A DNA stretch of 64,000 nucleotides from Flaveria trinervia (taxonomy: Eukaryota; Streptophyta; Magnoliopsida; Asterales; Asteraceae). The notes under the pieces are model-generated. The model worked only from the letters and a program-made list of their open reading frames with translations, was not told where the DNA came from and searched no databases. Below, piece by piece: positions 36,248 through 46,600 of the stretch (position 1 is its first letter; each line of letters opens with the position of its first letter). A program made the translations under genes and the position numbers. The stretch covers positions 47,233,735 through 47,297,734 of the forward strand of contig CM046443.1 of the NCBI GenBank assembly GCA_025506515.1, read 5' to 3'.

Positions 36248-36585
36248 CCTCTAACATGCTATAAGATTCAAACACTAACACGGTCATTCAAGGTAACAAC
36301 TCAGTTTATGTCAAGTATAGTAAGTCCCTAATTACAGTGGCTAATTATGAGTAGCCACTTACTTTACTCTTCATACCCCAAGCATTTCCTATCCTGACTT
36401 AATCAATATCTAAATCTACTAAGAGCACATAAATCACATAGCATGCGCACATAATACCGGTTAACATTAAAAAAAGACATACCTGATGGCACGTAGCTAC
36501 TCAGGCTGACATCCCTCCAATTGTTCTATTTTTTCTTTAAGTTTAGGTTTTAAAATTTTATTTAACCCAATTCTCTTAAACTTTG
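36248..36585 (-). other. G3 leader
   Basis: Non-coding leader of about 340 bp between primer site and gag. No motif was recognised. Confidence 0.7.
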
Positions 36586-36597
36586 GCTCTGATACCA
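36586..36597 (-). other. G3 primer binding site (tRNA-Met type)
   Basis: The minus strand reads tggtatcagagc, three bases from the LTR end at 36601. It is intact. Confidence 0.88.
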
Positions 36598-36600
36598 ACT

Positions 36601-38595
36601 TGTAAGGCCCCGTTTCCGGAGACCTCACAGTTGGTCATTCACAACGTTAAATACATTAAACGTAATAAATTTATAAACTTAAGCAGCAGAATCATTTTAA
36701 CAAAAACCATTAATTTCATTAATACACTTTTGTTGAGCAATACACTATTGTTTAATCAATTAAAAAAGAACTATTTAATTGCATTACAAAACAACAACAA
36801 TAATAAGTATGAATGGATGTCAGTCTTTCCTGCTGAGTAGCTTCACCCTCGTGCCATCCTCAGCAATATTTACCTGCCAACTGAAAATGTATAAAAGTCT
36901 GCGTTGCTGAGTGAGTTCTAGTTTTAAAAGTAATAAAATACTTTGTGCAGGTATATATATGAAAGTACTCTTTTTATGAAAACTTCATCTCTTTATACAT
37001 GAGCACGCATTAACTATACAATTAGGTAATGCTTTATCTCTTTATGCCTTGTTTACTCTATATGAAAGTACTGTATGCCTTGTTTACTCTATACTCTTTT
37101 TATTTATCTTTCACTGTCTATGGTGACCAATGAGAAAATACCTTAAACTATGTGCGTGGGGGAAATGGTGTTGGGCCCTCTGTTCCCACAAGGGGCTCTT
37201 CATACGGTATACAAGGCTGGCCTAGACACCTAGGGTATGCTGTAAAGGTCTGCCAGTCTCAATTGACTGGCCCCGTGTGCATCTGAAGGTAGCTAACCCG
37301 CATCACGGTTGAGCTGACGACCTCATGGCCGTGTCCCTCCTGTAAGCTTGCAAGACTTGTTAACATTTTAATTAAGTTCCACTTCTCTTCTTCATTGCTC
37401 TTTCACTTTATTATTAGTAATACTTTACGTTACGATTATAAGCACACCACGTAAAGTCACATACTAATAATAATAATATTATTATTATTAATATTATTAA
37501 TAATAATAATAAGGAACAATCATAAAATAATCATAATCATGCATGAAACCCATCATTAATAAACCCTAGTCAAACCTCGGTCAAAACCCTAAAAGCACAA
37601 CTCCCAAAATTTCGGAAATAAATTCTAAGTGTTAGGCGCTTAGACACTATTTGGGCGCATGGGCCCTGTTAGGCCAACACTTAACTGCTTTAACACTTAG
37701 GCGCATGAACCATTCAGGCGCATGGACACTATTCGGGCGTATGACCCTTTCGGACGCATGGACACTTAGACGCATGGGCTATTCGGGCGTATGGAAACTT
37801 AGGCGCATGGGGTTATTCAGACGCATGGGTACTATTGGGGCGCATGGTCCTACACTTAGTCATCTGACTAATTTTCTAGGCGCCTGAGGGCATTGTTCAT
37901 GCGCATGAGATACACTTAATCATTTCTAAGGCGCATGGGCCTTATTTAGGCGCGTGAACCTTTGGTTCAACATGTTCCTAGGATAATTTCAAACCGAAAC
38001 ATCAAGCCTATCTGTTCTAAGCTTACCAAGGCTATTCTAAGCATGAACAACTTATAAGCATTTAAGATCATCACCAAACATGCATAATACATACGAGTAT
38101 ACATACATAAACATTTGAAAATCGTTTTAATACATTTTCAGCCCCAAGAAGAGTTTAAAACAAGTAAAATCGGGTCTAGAAACTCACCTGGTGCAACTTT
38201 GGGTGTTTCTTCCTCTAACCCGTTTGCAAATGAGTTCGAACACCTAAAAACACACCAAAACACACACACACGGACACACACACAAGCCATAATGTAACCG
38301 AGACAAAACCCACATGAACACTTAAAACCCTTGAATTCTTACCTTGAATTCAATCTTTTTCTTCTTCTTTTTCTTCAACCGAGAGTTTCCGCTCTCTTCC
38401 TTCTCTCTCTCTAAAACCGATGAAAAAGGTGATGTGAAGAGAGGTGGGCGGCGATGCCCACCTTCACACTAACTTATTTGTACTTTTGTCCTTTTTACAC
38501 ATTTAACCCCTCAACTTGGGTTTATTGACATTTTCTTTCTTTATTCTTCAACTCTTATTCTTTCTTTTCTTTTTAAGGAATAACCGAGTGTTACA
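36601..38595 (-). repeat. G3 5' LTR
   Basis: 1995 bp, the partner of 29324-31326. It has an expanded AAT/ATT microsatellite at about 37464-37512 and the CGCATG array at 37636-37970. A short extra copy of a gaaagtactgtatgcc-like phrase lies near 37060-37095. Confidence 0.88.
37636..37970 (+). repeat. CGCATG-rich minisatellite in the G3 5' LTR
   Basis: Same degenerate array as 30301-30660 but shorter by one block near 37670. Units such as ggcgcatggacact and agacgcatgggctatt recur. Confidence 0.75.
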
Positions 38596-38916
38596 TTATG
38601 AACAAGCACATAAATCGAAGTATCATGTTCACTTTGATGTAGACATGATGTACCAAGATCTTAAAGAATTGTATTGGTGGCCAGGTTCAAAGAAAAACTT
38701 GTGCGACGTATATAAATGAATGTTGACTTGTTCAAAAGTCAAAAGCCGAACATCATAAATCTTCAGGACTATTACAACAACCAAAAATTCCCGAATGGAA
38801 ATTGAAAATATAGCGATGGATTTCATCACTAAGCTGCCTAGAACCAACAGCAGTATGATTCATTTGGGTCATCTTGGATCGAATGACAAAATCTGCTCAT
38901 TTCTTGCCTATTCGTG
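38596..38916 (+). pseudogene. pol: Ancient gypsy pol relic, second piece (integrase)
   Basis: This is the continuation of 28555-29323. It reads EQAHKSKYHVHFDVDMMYQD, LKELYWWPGSKKNL, then AMDFITKLPRTNSS near 38810-38850 (core start), then FLAYS. That is integrase zinc-binding region and core start. It is interrupted at 38917 by the G4 LTR. Stops and frameshifts are frequent. Confidence 0.8.
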
Positions 38917-41315
38917 TGTAAGGCCCCATTCCCGGGATGCTTACAGCTGGTCCTACATCACACATAAAACATATATTTTATCTTCTGACATAAAAGCGTT
39001 GTAGCGAAACATTACAACAACATTTTCATTTCAATAAAATGCTTTTGCAAAATAATACATCTGTCATTTCACAATATCAATTTTTTACATTTCATTCAAA
39101 AGCATTATAACAATGGATGCCATCCCAAAAGAATTGAGTAGTCGCCCCGTGCCATCCTTAGCAACATACTTGCCAACTAGAAACACATCAAAGTCAGCGT
39201 TGCTGAGTGAGTTCTAGTTTTAAAGAAAACATACTTTACTTCCTTTATAAAACCATTCGTTAGTTTCGTAAGCGATCACACAACATACATACACAGAGAT
39301 AATATATTATTATCTTCCATTACATTTGTTACATCCTTCATCCATTTCATTCGTTCATACATCATTTTTTTCTGTTCGTCTATCTCATACCTATCACACT
39401 TTTCGCACAAATCACACCCTTGCATCATCATACCCAAGTACATATCGCACAAATCGCATACATGAGGTAGCCAAGATCGCACGCTATATAGCACCAGTAA
39501 ATACCACATCGCACGTATCAGAGCAGTTACCAAAACTGAACTCCCACTGTGTCTATAGTCCCTCATGTTATCCATCGTACATATCGTGCAAATTGCTCAA
39601 TGGAATGGTCATCAAGGCCGACTCCCCCTATGTGTGAGAACTCTTGGGGTGTGGCCAGAATCGCACACCATCCCATGGGTTAGCCAAAATCGCATGCTAC
39701 ATAATCCACATAAGGTAGCCAAAATCACACGCTACATAGCACACAGTAAATACCACATTGCACGTATCGGAGCAATTACCAAAACTGAACCCCCACTGTG
39801 TCTATGTCCCCTTATGAGTTAGCCAAGATAGCACGCTATAAATACACACACAGTTGAGCTAACAACTCTCAGTGAGTCGTGAACCTCCTTTCTTTCTCTT
39901 CCAAGCCGTCCTTGCTCTCATTCCTTCGTTCATGCTTGCACTCATTCATTACGTTCCCCTTTTCATTATCTTCCACTTTACGTTACATAATACTTTCATT
40001 TCATTCATTAACTCTCAACACAAAACCACGGAAGACAATCATACATAATATAATAAGGAACATAACATCATACAACATCAATCACACAAGGCAATATCGC
40101 ACACCACTAACATACATCATGTATAACATACAACATGCACATCAACACACGACATCAACATCACACGAATCACGTGCATCATAACATACACCATACGGCA
40201 TCACACATCATCATCATCATCTCCTCATCATACATCATCTTACATCATCCATGGCCATCACACCATCTACAACCCCAAAGGTCCGAGCCTACATCCGCAC
40301 TTTCCCAAAAGTCAGACAACACCATGGTCATTCGAGCATATGGACCCTATTTGGTCGCATGGTCTTTCGTACGTAGGATAACACTTAGGCGATGGACCTC
40401 CAGTCGTATAGCCTCCAATCACATGCTTCCCATGCGAACGGACCTCAGTCGCATAACACCCTGGCGTATGGACCTCAGTCGCATGACCTTCATGCGAATG
40501 GCCCTCGGTCGCTTATCTTTCGTGTGTATGAACCTCAATCGCATGACCTACAGGTGTATGGACTCCAGTCGCATGACCTTCATCCGCATTTCTTTCAGTC
40601 GCATGACTCTTATCCGCATATCCTTCAGTCACATAGCCCTCATGCGTATGGCTCTCAGTCGCACGAATGAACCTCAGTTGCACTTCTTTCGTGCGTATAG
40701 CCCCCAGTCGCATGCCATTCGGTCGCATGGATCTCCAGTCGCATAGCCCTAGCTAGGCACATAATGCAGTTCATCCCGAACTGTAGCCGCCACGTTCGAC
40801 CTCCAACTGTTCCAAACCTCTTTCAAGCTCAAATCAACCATTCTAACCTTAGGGATGCATACCATAACATCATTCAAGCACACACAAGCCTGAAATCAAG
40901 ACCCAAATGGATGATACACATACACACACATACGAAAACGGGTTTACACCCAAATACCCAAAAATGGTTTTCAGATGTGTTCCAGCCCCAAAATCATTGA
41001 AAATATGTAAAAGAGGGGTCATAGAACTCACCTTGACAACCCCGTCGAGTAGAGCTTCAATTTCACCCGCTACACAACACACGATTTCCCACGCTCTAAT
41101 CAACCCAAAGCAAGCTTTTCTCCTCTTTTTCTCTTTTTCTTTTCCCTTTGGCTTAGCTTTGGCAAGAATGGGGAGGGTGTGGGCTGTCCTCCCCCTTTTT
41201 ATACTTCCACTCATCCAAGTTTCTTCCCGTTTGGCAAGTTTGGTCCCTCAACTTTGCTTTATTTCTTTACTTCTTTATTTTCGCACGGCTTCAAAGAAAA
41301 TTTCCGGGTGTTACA
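38917..41315 (-). repeat. G4 3' LTR
   Basis: 2399 bp, tgtaaggcccc to ccgggtgttaca, the same family as the G3 LTRs. It contains a ~95-bp direct duplication (about 39465-39560 and 39714-39808, gtagccaa(g/a)atc...cccactgtgtctat) and a gtcgcatg repeat array at 40330-40750. The 203-codon and 218-codon frames here (40135-40746, 40907-41563) are readings of repeats and LTR sequence and are not called. Confidence 0.85.
40330..40750 (+). repeat. GTCGCATG-rich minisatellite in the G4 LTR
   Basis: About 20 degenerate units of ~18-30 bp of the type cctcagtcgcatgaccttcat. It is at the place equivalent to the G3 CGCATG arrays but has a different consensus (agtcgcatg rather than ggcgcatg). Confidence 0.75.
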
Positions 41316-41330
41316 AGTGCACCCCCTTAT
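41316..41330 (-). other. G4 polypurine tract
   Basis: On the minus strand taagggggtgcact precedes the TGTAACACCCGG LTR start, as in G3. Confidence 0.78.
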
Positions 41331-42462
41331 ATAGGTTTCATCCCCGAAACCTGTTATTCCTTAAACCATCGCGGGCAATACTGTCTCAGCTCTTTTCCAG
41401 TCTCCCACCTGGAATTCCATCGGTCTACGTCGGTTATCGACTACGACTTCTTGTCTATCTCTTGCTACCTTTACATGGCTTTAATCCTTTTAAGCTTCTC
41501 AGTTGTAGCCTTATTCACCTCATGCTTCCCATACGACATTTGGTACTCGGCCTTCACTTGTAAACAAGTAAGGCATTTACTCCCGTACTCCACATCGAAA
41601 TTACCTCCGGAATCGTCATGACTCGATTACCTTAAACCGTCACTGTGATCCCGCCAGGCGCTGTCAACCATATCATCTTTTGCAGCACACAATGTTCACT
41701 TCGTAGTCCGCCAAAAAATCCATTCCTAGGACCACATCGAAGGACATATCTATATTCTTACTACTAACAGGCAGTTTAGCACAGAAAGCAGCAGGAATAA
41801 AACTCTTACTAGCGCCAAAATCGAACTACACAAGGCTAAAGGTTGATTTACTAGAACGTACCTGACACAACATCGGGGTCCGCTCTAGCCTCCTCCCGCA
41901 TCATCGTGTTGGTGCTGCATTCGCCTCTGTCCTTCTCCTCCGACCTCTTCAGTCCCGAACCTTCCGCCCTTGGCTTCTTACAATCCCTGCTTAGTGACCA
42001 ATTTCTCTATAATTGTAACATCTCACAGTCCACATTCTCTAGCCACATGACCAGGCTTACCACCTGGAAGCAAGTGTTTGGTCCCCTTTTGCATTCTCCT
42101 GAATGCTCCATCCCCATTTACCACATCTATTCGTCCCTGCACCAGTGTGACCATACAATGATCATTCCCCCGTTCGTGCCTATTATTCGTCGTGTCACCA
42201 CCCTGTCCAGTTCTCTTTCCCCTTCCAGTTCTGGTCTCCATCACCCTTCTCGTCGTCTTTAGCCACCACCCCACCACACTTCTTTCATCATACAACCTCC
42301 CCGCAAAATCAACTGTCGATCTAAAGTGCTCGGTCGGGCAGCGATCATGTGCCTATGGATATCCGCCGGCAAGCCCTGAAACCATACCTGGATCTTTCGC
42401 GAAGAGGTGTCACCTGATCCAGCACCAGCCGTGCCATTTCGTTGAATCTGGTGGTGTACATT
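41331..42462 (-). pseudogene. G4 internal relic: pieces of integrase, protease and gag
   Basis: On the minus strand, tail and integrase fragments (KCLTCLQVKAE near 41580-41548) are followed almost at once by protease-type sequence (41600-41850) and zinc-knuckle and capsid sequence of gag (41900-42460). The reverse transcriptase, RNase H and most of integrase are gone. A large internal deletion therefore joined the integrase zinc region to the protease near 41595-41605. Frames are broken throughout. Confidence 0.75.
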
Positions 42463-43407
42463 TTTTGGACCAAAAGAACCAATGAGCCAAGATCAGAAAA
42501 CCTCTAAGTCCCCCATGATATCACAACAACTGCTGAAAGCTTCATCAGCATTTGACAAGTACTGAAGACTTCAACAGCTGAAGATCAAGTGCTGAAGACT
42601 TCAACATTTGAAGACTAAAGTGCTAAAGTACAACAGCTGAAGAACACAAGTACTGAAGCTGAACAGCTGAAGAACACAAGTACTGAAGTTGAACAGCTGA
42701 AGAACACAAGTACTGAAGCTGAAGTTCAAAGTACTGAAGTACAACAGCTGAAGAGTTTACAAGTGCTGAAGATCAACAACTTTGTACAAAGTCTGAAGAC
42801 AAAGACTAAGACATCAGCTGATGATATCTACTAAAGTCATCAGCTGATGAAACGTTTGAAGTTCAAGTCGAAGATCAAGTATTGAAGTTTTAGTAGTTTG
42901 TCACAACACTGAAGATACTACTTCTTCAGTAGTTGTGATATCAGTAGTTTTATGTTTTTACTTTCAGTAGTTTTGTAAAACAACTGAAGAGCTTGTTCTT
43001 CATAATCTTGTAGTTTCAGTAGTTTTATGTTTTTCACAGTTATTATACACCTGAATACCACTTAGCTTTTTGTAAGGATGTCAGCTGTTTTGCATCTTCA
43101 GTAGTTGTGTTTCAGTTGGAATAATTCTGTTAGATGTCACTATCAAGTGACATCAGCAGACGTCACATCTCTTATATAAGAGGTGTCGACCTAATTGTAG
43201 TGTGACAAGTTCGTTACCACAAAAGCGAATTGATATGAAAGAAGATTGAATTCTTCTCCATAAGCTGATTCTGTAGTCACACATCTTGTTACTTCATTTT
43301 GAATATCATTTCTATTAGTCTTGTGAATAGGCTAATTCATTGTTTGAATTCCGCTGCAGATAAAAACTCTACAAATCAGAACAAATACTAGATCACTGAT
43401 CCTAACA
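42463..43407 (+). repeat. SIRE-A 5' LTR
   Basis: 945 bp. It starts ttttggaccaaaag (TG of TGTTGG lost) and ends gatcctaaca. It contains ctgaag-type tandem repeats (42530-42790), CAGTAGTT hairpins and a TATA box (tatataa, 43173-43179) before the presumed RNA start. It has one copy of the 30-bp unit that is present three times at 54181-54270. Confidence 0.87.
43173..43179 (+). promoter_or_regulatory. SIRE-A LTR TATA box
   Basis: tatataa within the palindrome ctcttatataagag, in the 3' third of the LTR. The same site occurs at 54840-54846, and a similar one in the solo LTR at 23268. Confidence 0.7.
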
Positions 43408-43677
43408 ATGGTTCAAGCATGTTAATCATTGATCGATCTACACAAGGAATGATGAAAATACTGCTAATTCTCTCTAACCGTGATATCTGTTTGATTGAAT
43501 TAGCATATTCGCAATGAACAGAATACCTGATCCTCAGTGGATGAGGGACTTATCGTCGCAGATAGACAGGACTTGATTGAGATCTCTCTTGGTCAATGGG
43601 TTGGTGTGATGGTGTTCTAAATCGTGTTATATTTGAGAATTGGCAGTTGGGTGATCTGAATCTGAAGTGACAAACTG

Positions 43678-46600
43678 ATGACTCCTTCTAATGATCCTCA
43701 CAATACCGGTTCCTCAACCAAGCCTCCGATGCTGGTTAGGACCGAGTATAACATATGGCAACGAAGAATGCTTCATCACCTGTCTGTTAACAGTTCAGTT
43801 GTTGGACATCTGTGGTACATGGACCACATAAGCCTATGGTGAACAATTCGGAAACCAATCAAATGGTTCCGAAGAAGAAGGAACAATACTCTGATGAAGA
43901 TCGGAAACTATTTGAGATGCTGCTAAAGCCCATGGAATTCTGGCCATGGCACTGCCTAATGAAATCTATTCAGGGCTTATGCATCATGAAACTGCTCATG
44001 ATCTCTGGAATGCCCTGAAGGAACAATTCGGTGGCACAGATGAGGTCTTAGCAAACAATAGAGAAATCCTTGCCCAACAATATGAGACATTCTCTCATAG
44101 AAAGGGTGAGACACTGACTCAACAGTTTGAGCGTTTTTCTGCTTGATCTCTGAGCTGAAAATGGTGAAACAGAATACACCAATAGCCAGATGAACACAGG
44201 TTCCTCAGATCACTGCCTGAGAGATGGGACACATACACTATTGTCCTACGCTCCAGTGCAAATCTGGATGGCCTATCTCTCACCCAACTTCATGGGAAAC
44301 TGCTTACATTCGAAAGAGAGATAGAGCAGAAGAGGAAACTGTCCTCATCAGGAAAGCTCACTGATGACTTTGTACCAGGAATACTGCCTTGGTTGGTCAT
44401 GAGTCAGAATATGCTGCATCTGAAAGCAATTATGAGCATATTGATTTCTCTTCAAATAGTTCTGATCATGCATTTGTTGGTATTGAGAGTCATTCTGGCA
44501 GTAATAGTGACAATCTATGCTTCATTATGGATGATCTGAAAGGAATAGCTGATGATGATCTAGAAGAGATGGATATTCTGAGCCAAATGGCATTGATTAA
44601 TATCAGATCTCAGAAGTTCTATAAGAGAACTGGCAGGAAATTTCCTGGACTCTCTGGAAAACCAAAGTTGGTTTTGACAAGAGTAAGTTGAGGTGTCACA
44701 AATGCCAAAGGCTAGGACACTTTGCAAGAGAGTGTAGATCAACTGGATCTAACTCTTCTGCACCCTTTGTGACTTTTCCTAGTACTAGTCCACAAAACAG
44801 AGGGCAACATCCTGCTGGTTCTGGTCATCATTCACATCCTAGATCTCCTGCATACTTTGTTCCCCAGGGTCAAATGTCATATCCTTATCCCTGCTATTAT
44901 ATGCCTCAACCAAATCCTGTTCAAGCTCCAATTGCACAACAACCACAAGCATTGCCTGAACCACAACCTTCCCAATCTCATCACAAACTCAACCTCAACA
45001 ACACAGCTTCTTCACCCCAGGAGTTGTTGACTGGAGCAGTTTACCAGATGACTTGTCTGGTCATGAACAACTGTTCTCAGGTGCTGGTCAACATGGTGGT
45101 GAAAGTCCCTTTGGAAATCTAGCTCTTATGGCTTTGGATTCTGCTGATACTTCATCCACTAATGCCTCTACACCAAAGGTATCACAGGTATCCTCTGAGG
45201 CAAAAGCCAAATTATGTTCTGAAACATGCATAGCAGCATTTGCATCTATTAGAGAAGCAAATGTAGCTTTAATCAACAAGAACATTGAGCTAGAACAAAT
45301 AATTTCCAAAAGCAAAGCTGAATTTGAGTCTGTGCTTAATGATAAGAATGATGAGATTTACAAACTTAAATGCCAAATAACTGATGATAAGGCTAGGGAA
45401 GAGATACTTCTAGAGAAGTATAAAGATCTCAAAGAAACCCTTGCAGTTACCCAGGTAGAGTGTGATAGATGGGTACAATCATGCAAAGGTTTTGAAATGC
45501 TTCTTAGTAAGCAATCTGCTTCCAATGTGAAGTTTGGCATTGGTTACAATCACACTGCTCCACCTACAGATTTTCTCTCCAGAGCAGAGGTAGAATCTGA
45601 TGGTGAGAGTAATAACCAATCCATCTCATCATGTGATCTACTTTCTGATACAGCACAATCAGAAGTAGAAGTCAGCACCAAGCCCTCTCAGAACCTATCA
45701 GCTGATGTTGATGGTTCCACTGCTGACACTCACATGATCAATGAGTTGATCAACTCAGGAGTTAATTCTGAAAGTCCTGAAAGGACTAGAGAGCAGGATT
45801 TAACACCTGAAGTTCAAACTCCAACTACTGTCAGTACTGAAAAGAAGAAAACTGTCAGTAGAAAGAGTTTGAAGACTACTAAAGAGGAAGTCAAGAAAGC
45901 AAACAATGCTTCCAAAGCACTGAAGAGCAAGTCTTCAGTTGCTTCACCCTCTTTAGTTGATGATCAACCTAAGATGAAGAAGAAACCATGTGAAGTATGT
46001 GGTTTGTTCAATCATCTTACAGATGATTGCTGGTACAAAAAGGTTCCAAACTCAAACATAAAGAAGAAATTAAAGAGAAAATGGTAAAAATGAAAACTGA
46101 GTTTGAGACCACATTTGTATCAGCAACATCAAATCCTGTAACCCTTAAGTCCTCAAGAAATCCAAAAAGGAAGGGGTTAAACAGGTGACAGCTGAGAGTG
46201 CTCAGAAGAAGAAGGCAACATAGGAACTTATCAAACTCCACTGGCAATGTGTCTGATGAGCTGAAAGCTTTATCACAAAATCAGACACAGCTGGTTATGA
46301 TGGTTCAACATCTATTGGGAAGAGTTAACCAATTAGATGCTCCTATGTTGAAACCACAGAAAAGGAGATCCAAGCCAAAGGATTCCTCTTCTTCACCATC
46401 TTCTTCCTCTCAGGCTGTTGTTTCTAATAAACCTGTTAGTTTACCATCTATTGATGAGACCAGGCCCAAAACCAAAAAGGTTTGGGTCTCCAAAACTAAC
46501 TGATTGTTTATTATTGCAGGGTTCTCCAACATGCCAAAGTAGCATCTGGTATGTAGACAGTGGGGGATCTATGCACATGACTGGGAACAGCTCTCTTCTT

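Larger units (their letters stand above)
29324..38595 (-). mobile_element. G3: Ty3/gypsy LTR retrotransposon with both LTRs, minus strand
   Basis: LTRs 29324-31326 and 36601-38595 both run tgtaaggcccc...gtgttaca. On the minus strand this is TGTAACACYCGG...GGGGCCTTACA. Primer site and gag lie at the right, polypurine tract and integrase tail at the left. Flanking five bases are ctatg (29319-29323) and ttatg (38596-38600), a duplication with one change. Total 9272 bp. All domains are present but broken by stops, frameshifts and a 261-bp insertion in the reverse transcriptase. The LTR pair is still closely alike by eye, so the insertion is fairly young. Confidence 0.92.
38917..42462 (-). mobile_element. 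G4: decayed gypsy element related to G3, minus strand, truncated by SIRE-A
   Basis: It starts tgtaaggccccattcccggg in the ancient relic. One LTR (38917-41315) is followed by polypurine tract and a shrunken internal region with pieces of integrase, protease and gag. At 42463 the SIRE array begins, so the other LTR is expected beyond the window. The LTR and internal pieces resemble G3 but are clearly more diverged. Confidence 0.85.

Noticed and set aside
40135..40746. 203-codon and 92-codon frames in the G4 LTR with repetitive residues
   Set aside because: They are translations of the GTCGCATG minisatellite. Repeats whose unit length suits the frame stay open by chance.
40907..41563. 218-codon plus-strand frame across the G4 LTR end
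   Set aside because: It crosses the LTR boundary and polypurine tract, shows no known domain, and lies antisense to the element.
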